DNA of 64,000 nucleotides, from NCBI GenBank assembly GCA_905221605.1, contig CAJNDS010000264.1, positions 35,001 to 99,000 on the forward strand. Direction: 5' to 3'. Below the pieces are notes generated by a model. The model saw nothing but the letters and a program-made list of their open reading frames with translations, did not search any database and was not told where the DNA came from. The stretch is from Symbiodinium natans. Lineage: Eukaryota; Sar; Dinophyceae; Suessiales; Symbiodiniaceae. A program made the position numbers and the translations under genes. Below are positions 59,703 through 64,000 of the stretch, piece by piece (the first letter of the stretch is position 1; every line of letters starts with the position of its first letter).

Positions 59703-61430
59703 TCAGGCACCAAGGCTCGTGAAGAAGCGCCTGTTGCCAAAATGGTATGCTTTCCTGACGACAAGGAAGGCTACAAAGCAGCCGGCGGCAAAGATCACCG
59801 ATCCCAGCGTCTCATCTCTCTCAAAAAACGTCAGCTCGGTATAGAGAAACCATGCTACGGCCGCAAGCAACACGGGCGCAACGAGCACGAGTGCTAGCAG
59901 GTCTCTGAAAGGGTCTAGACATTTCCACCGGCTCTCTTGCCGGAAGCAGCGTGCGAAGAAAAGCCCACAGGTTCCAATCATCGGGATCACCCAAAACCAA
60001 AAGGCAAAGAACCTGATCACAAAGTATGGAACCAAAAATCGGATCTCCTCAGTTGCTTGGTAAACTGCAACAAAGTCAATGAACGGCCACCAGACGGGAA
60101 GGAAGCATCCAAGCATCCATGAGTATGGAAATGCATCATACCCAAGCTGTTGCTGCAGCGCCCGGGCTACCACAGACCGCACGGATTCGTCAAACTCTTT
60201 CTCGGACCCGAACCAGCTGGTCACACATTGGCGAACAATCTCTCTGTCACACACGGCTATGGGCTGGCCGCTGACGGGGTGGATGTGGTTCACGCTACAA
60301 CACCAGCACACGGCGTTTTGGAGCTGAAAGTGTTGCACCTGGTGCTGAATAACCTCCAGTGACCTATAGTAGTGGCGAAAACAGCGAACCAAGAACATGC
60401 CCTCGGCAGCAAGGTATGCCATGAACACCGACCAAATCACAAACACATTTTCGAACGGATTGAACACGGCGAAAATGCCTGCTCCAAGTGCGCCAACGCT
60501 TGCGGCGCTCGAAATAACACACAGCTGCATGGGTATGACCTGCACGAGCGCAGATTTGCCTGCAACAGCTTCCGGATGGGCTTTGAGGAACGCGGCGATT
60601 TCGAACCTGGGGTTGTTTTCAGGGAGTCCTATGAAAAACTGCATGTTCTAAAAGCTTTGTAGGGTCAGATGGGGATGAGGGCCCACAGATCTTGAAGACG
60701 ATTTCCTAATCAGCCCTGGGAACAAGCACCAAAGCCGCTCTGCGTACGTCTCGTCAAAAAGGACGAGAAGGGAATGGGACCGTTTGAGAATCGCTCCGAT
60801 GTTGAGGATCCCTTCAGACTTCATGCGTGGGTCAAACTGATTGATGCATAGCCTGTCAACAAAAATCGACCCCCTCGCTCTCCAAGCTGTGAAGGTCAAC
60901 AGTGCCATGAACAAACCAGCAGAACTACACCAGCAGGACCACGTCGTGCCAAGCTTGGCGAAGCCAGGTAAGAAGTTGAACTGCCAAAGCACCATCATGA
61001 GCAAGGCACCGACAGTTCCAAGAATATAGGCGGGCAACCCGTTCTTTAGGATCATCAGGAGCAACACTTTCTGCCAGGCTGCTACCTGCCAGCTATGACT
61101 CAAGAACTCGTCATAGGATTCTGTGACACGGCTGAGATGGAAGAAATCTCGATTTTTACGGGCCCAGAAGACACGCCCAAACCAAGCCACGACTTGATGC
61201 ACTGGAGCTGCCCGCAGTATCTCTGGCCGAGTTGGCTCCATCCTGTCGATGAGATCGACGAGCAGTGCAAGCCTTGACTTTTCCTGGTCTACGGGGCCAG
61301 ACCTTTCTGGAGGACCGCTTTCTGCCTCATCTGGTACATCATCTTCCAAGTCAACGTCGTCAAAGTCATCGCTCAGCTCAGCGATAACATGGTGCTCGAT
61401 GTGATGGTTGTCGTCGGCACTCCTCAGATG
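59703..61430 (-). CDS. Multipass TIR-like membrane protein, copy B (start codon lost)
   Basis: Exons about 60724-61430 and 59703-60606, with a 117-nt GT-AG intron (60607-60723). Closely similar to copy A, with many conservative changes in the membrane spans, and open throughout. The 5' end differs. A deletion of about 30 bp removes the ATG and first residues present in copy A, a TGA precedes the frame at 61431-61433, and no in-frame ATG occurs in the acidic segment (61349 is TTG). The first ATG is in RMEPTRPE. Either it starts there, uses an upstream exon, or is a young pseudogene. It is nested, same strand, in the last VPS29 intron. Confidence 0.75.
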
Positions 61431-61736
61431 TCATCTGTAGATCCTAGCGCGTGAATCGTTTCCCTTGGAAACAAAGAAAACACTAAACTAGAATCACCGA
61501 GAATCCTCTCCGACGATGTCAGAGATGTGCTCATGCTTCCATGGCAGCGCTGAGCACAACCGGACCAGGGCCTGTCTGGACAAGAATAGGCAGAGATGCG
61601 GCTTGACATTCTACGGATTCTACGGGCTTCTTTTTGAAAATGTTGAGGATGCTTCTTGCCTGCGCCGTGTGGCTGAGCTTTTGATCCTCCCTGCGCTCGC
61701 GTCTCAGCAGGTAGCTTGGAGGCTCCATGGAGGCCC

Positions 61737-61775
61737 CTAAACCCTAAACACTAAACCCTAAACCCTAAACCCTAA
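61737..61775. repeat. CCCTAAA block
   Basis: Five units, left of the VPS29 exon at 61819-61884; G-rich at the 5' end of the following intron. Confidence 0.9.
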
Positions 61776-61818
61776 ATTCGTGGAGTCATGGAGGCCTTCG
61801 GAACTCTGAGTGCCTGGC

Positions 61819-61884
61819 AGATTTCTCCTGGACGGCCATGAGCATGAAGGAGGGCCTTTGGCTCCATGGGGCTCGGGCCTCCCT
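61819..61884 (-). CDS. VPS29: VPS29, penultimate exon
   Basis: Twenty-two codons, REARAPWSQRPSFMLMAVQ then EKS, between TTTCAG| and a GC donor (TCT|GCCAGG). PSFMLMAVQ corresponds to the PSFVLMDIQ strand of VPS29. Joining to 57650 gives MAVQEKSVVLYTYEL with family-like spacing. The intron between them is 4.2 kb and contains the TIR-like copy B. Confidence 0.85.
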
Positions 61885-62188
61885 CTGAAACCCATGGGCT
61901 GACTGAAGGATAGGTAGATGCAACACCTGACTTCTCATGTGATTGTGGCGTGCTCTCTTGCAGACGCTATGCAACCTCACTCTGCTGTACAGCTCCTGCA
62001 CGGGTGTTTCTTTCGTGTAAGATCTGAAACCGAAGAGTCCAAACCCAAACCGACCGAACGCCTTCCACCCCGCCGGGGGCGAGGCGTGATATCGAACTCT
62101 GCCAAGGCATTGCCTTTCTGTAGGGCTTGATGTCGTTAAGTTCTCGGGATTCAAGGTTCCGGCCTTCGCTTTGCCTAAAGCGCCCCCG

Positions 62189-62226
<38 letters not shown>
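62189..62226. repeat. Poly-C tract (~38), then TA/ATT microsatellites
   Basis: C-run followed by an A-run, (AT)n at about 62242-62262 and ATT-type repeats to about 62340. Confidence 0.96.
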
Positions 62227-62228
<2 letters not shown>

Positions 62229-62459
62229 AAAAAATCAACACATATATATATATATATATGTATAGATACATATTATTATCATTATTATTATTGTTATCAT
62301 TACTATTCTTTTGATTATTATAGTTTTTTGTTAACTAAATAAATAAAATATGCGCATGATGAGAATAACCGTTATGATTATGTTTAATACAGATATAGTT
62401 ATCCGCCGACCCCTGCTTTAGCGGGGGAGGCGTCAGTGAAGACCCATTTGCCCTCATGC

Positions 62460-63000
62460 CCAAACCCCCCCGCCCTCACCCCCTCGACCTCACCCTTACC
62501 CTCTTAGGGGCTCCAGCGCATGCCCCCCCACCTCCCCCCTAACCTTTTACTTGGAAATGAAGTGTTTTTAGGGGCTCCAATGCATGCCCGGACCCCCCCC
62601 GCCCCCCTCCGCCCACCCCGCCCACCCCGCCCACTGCCCCCCCACCTCCCCCTTCTCACCCCTTCGCCTCTGCCCCCAACCTTGGCCCCTGCCCCCCCCA
62701 CCCCCCCGCCCTCACCCCTTACCCCCCACCTCACCCCTACCCCTGACCTTTTACTTGGAAATGAAGTGTGTCAGGGGTTTAGGGCATGCCCGGACCCCTA
62801 CCCCCCACCTCACCCCTACCCCTTGCCTTTTGCTTGGAAATGAAGTTTTTGAGGGGCTGCAGTGCATGCCCGGACCCCCCCCGCCCCCCCCCGCCCACCC
62901 CGCCCACCCCGCCCCGCCCCGCCTTCACCCCTTCACCTCTGCCCCCAACCCCCCCCACCCCCCCGCCATCACCGCTTACCCCCCACCTCACCCCGGTTCG
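62460..63000. repeat. Extreme C-rich strand-asymmetric tract with a ~50-bp repeat
   Basis: The plus strand is almost G-free outside three copies of 'CCTTTTACTTGGAAATGAAG' plus 'GCATGCCCGGACC' (near 62542, 62748 and 62820). Proline-rich open frames are an artefact of composition. The minus strand is G-rich and could form quadruplexes. Confidence 0.9.
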
Positions 63001-63454
63001 GCTCTCCTGGTTAAGGGGGTTGAGGGTTTAGTAGTTTGGGGTTTAAGGGTTCAGGGTTTCGAGTTTAAGGTGTGAGGTTTAGGGTTTAAGGTTGCGCGCC
63101 AACTCCCTGCGCGTGAAGACTCAATGTTTCGCCCCCCCTGAACTCTAGAACCTATGGATATATGTAAGCGCAATGTAGGGGGTGTTTGCGTAAACCCTAG
63201 GGCCTCCTGTCGGGGTCGGCGGCATTGGCGGTAGCCATTAAATAAGTATAGGTATCATGGTATCATTATAAACAAAAATCTTCAGGCCCAAAAGCCCCCA
63301 AAACACCCCTCTAAGCCTCAACCCCAAACTCTCCAACGACCCAAGGGTCGAATCAGGCAAGCGAAGACATACTACAGAACAAGGTACACCAGGAAGCCAT
63401 AGGCCGAGCCAACGCAGGACCCCCGAGGCTCTGACCCGCCAAGACCCTTGAGCC

Positions 63455-63605
63455 TTAGGGCAAACCCTAAACCCTAAACCCGAAAACCTAAACCCTAAAC
63501 AATAAACCCTAAACCCTAAACCCTAAACCCTAAACCTTAAACCCTAAACCCTAAACCCTAAACCCTAAACCCTAAACCCTAAACCCTAACCCTAAACCCT
63601 ACCCC
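63455..63605. repeat. CCCTAAA array
   Basis: About 20 units with a few variants, left of the VPS29 exon at 63632-63698. Confidence 0.95.
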
Positions 63606-63631
63606 CTTGAGGCCCCCCCCCGTTGGGACAC

Positions 63632-63698
63632 CGGGCAGGCTCCCGTGACCGAGCCGGGGTTAATGATGAACTTGCCACCCAGCTCCGTGATGCTGCTC
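63632..63698 (-). CDS. VPS29: VPS29, internal exon
   Basis: Reads SSITELGGKFIINPGSVTGA then CP between CCTCAG|G and a GTGTCC donor. KFIINPGSVTGA matches the KFYINPGSATGAY motif near the C-terminus of VPS29. Phase 0 at the donor fits the exon at 61819-61884. Left is CCCTAAA and right TTTAGGG. Upstream exons lie beyond the right edge of the window. Confidence 0.88.
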
Positions 63699-63751
63699 CT
63701 GAGGATTCAGAGCTTCAGACCCCAGAAAGAAACTCAACCCCTCAACCTAAG

Positions 63752-63830
63752 TTTAGGGTTTAGGGTTTAGGGTTTAGGGTTTAGGGTTTAGGGTTTAGGG
63801 TTTAGGGTTTAGGGTTTAGGGTTTAGGGTA
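63752..63830. repeat. TTTAGGG array
   Basis: About 11 units, right of the VPS29 exon; C-rich before its acceptor in the transcript. A C-tract follows at about 63870. Confidence 0.95.
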
Positions 63831-64000
63831 ACCCCTACAGCCCTTTGCAATATATCCGGGGAACCCTAACCCCCCCCCCCCCCCCCCCACCAAAAAGAAA
63901 CTGTAACCCCTTAGCCCTGTAACACCTGAAAGCTATTACCCCCAACTCCCCCCCTCTCCCATCAAAAAATTTAGGACTACTGACGATGGTTGAGGGGTTG

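Larger units (their letters stand above)
58364..61546. repeat. Segmental duplication, copy B
   Basis: Duplicate of 53349-56528, lying inside the last intron of VPS29. It carries three telomere-type blocks not in copy A: 58768-58850 (TTTAGGG), 59240-59296 (CCCTAAA) and 59397-59500 (TTTAGGG). Confidence 0.9.

Noticed and set aside
62520-63075. Proline-rich frames
   Set aside because: Translation of a C-rich low-complexity tract; no domain or codon structure.
1-64000. tRNA or rRNA genes
   Set aside because: No cloverleaf-like A/B-box arrangement or rRNA core sequence was recognised by eye; a covariance-model search would be needed to be sure.

Overview
The window looks like nuclear DNA of a dinoflagellate-type protist (inferred). 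Three things point there: plant/alveolate-type telomere repeats (TTTAGGG / CCCTAAA) in dozens of interstitial blocks, introns with GT, GC or GA donors and AG|G acceptors, and two copies of a multipass 'FLSHSW' TIR-like gene of a kind expanded in dinoflagellates. Almost every recognisable gene is on the minus strand. Two runs of exactly 100 N (16229-16328 and 32973-33072) mark scaffold gaps of unknown size.

Layout. 1-3.8 kb: interstitial telomere-type repeats with small minus-strand exon-like islands. 3.9-34.4 kb: an island almost free of telomere repeats. It holds several ~115-230 bp tandem arrays, two ~7.2 kb copies of a large mobile-element-like unit (about 8.77-16.23 and 16.33-23.55 kb), further minus-strand genes up to 27.1 kb, a small basic zinc-finger-like gene at 31.7-32.3 kb, and an extremely AT-rich higher-order repeat (33.07-34.38 kb). 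34.6-64 kb: telomere-repeat blocks alternate with short minus-strand exons of coiled-coil-like proteins. The 3' end of VPS29 (exons at 63.7, 61.85 and 57.6 kb) and a duplicated TIR-like gene (54.6-56.4 and 59.7-61.4 kb) lie in this part.

Main system. The element copy at 16.3-23.2 kb encodes, in order, a RecB/Cas4-like PD-(D/E)XK nuclease, a divergent SF3/D5-like helicase region with Gln in place of the Walker A Lys, a polymerase-like module, a papain-like cysteine protease-like module, a C2H2 zinc finger and a Mutator/ISL3-like DDE transposase. A 1-nt difference between the copies suggests that nuclease through zinc finger were once one reading frame. An F-box/RING-like gene sits immediately upstream. 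The other copy is a pseudogene with a 1,268-bp internal inversion. I know of no described transposon with this set of domains.

Second system. Wherever a minus-strand exon can be bounded, the flanking repeats are usually oriented so that, in the transcript, an intron opens with UUUAGGG repeats and closes with CCCUAAA repeats. Such introns could fold into long stems that bring the splice sites together. In two exons the donor itself is the repeat (AGG|GTTTAGGG). All functional statements are inferred from sequence reading only; no alignment or database search was run.
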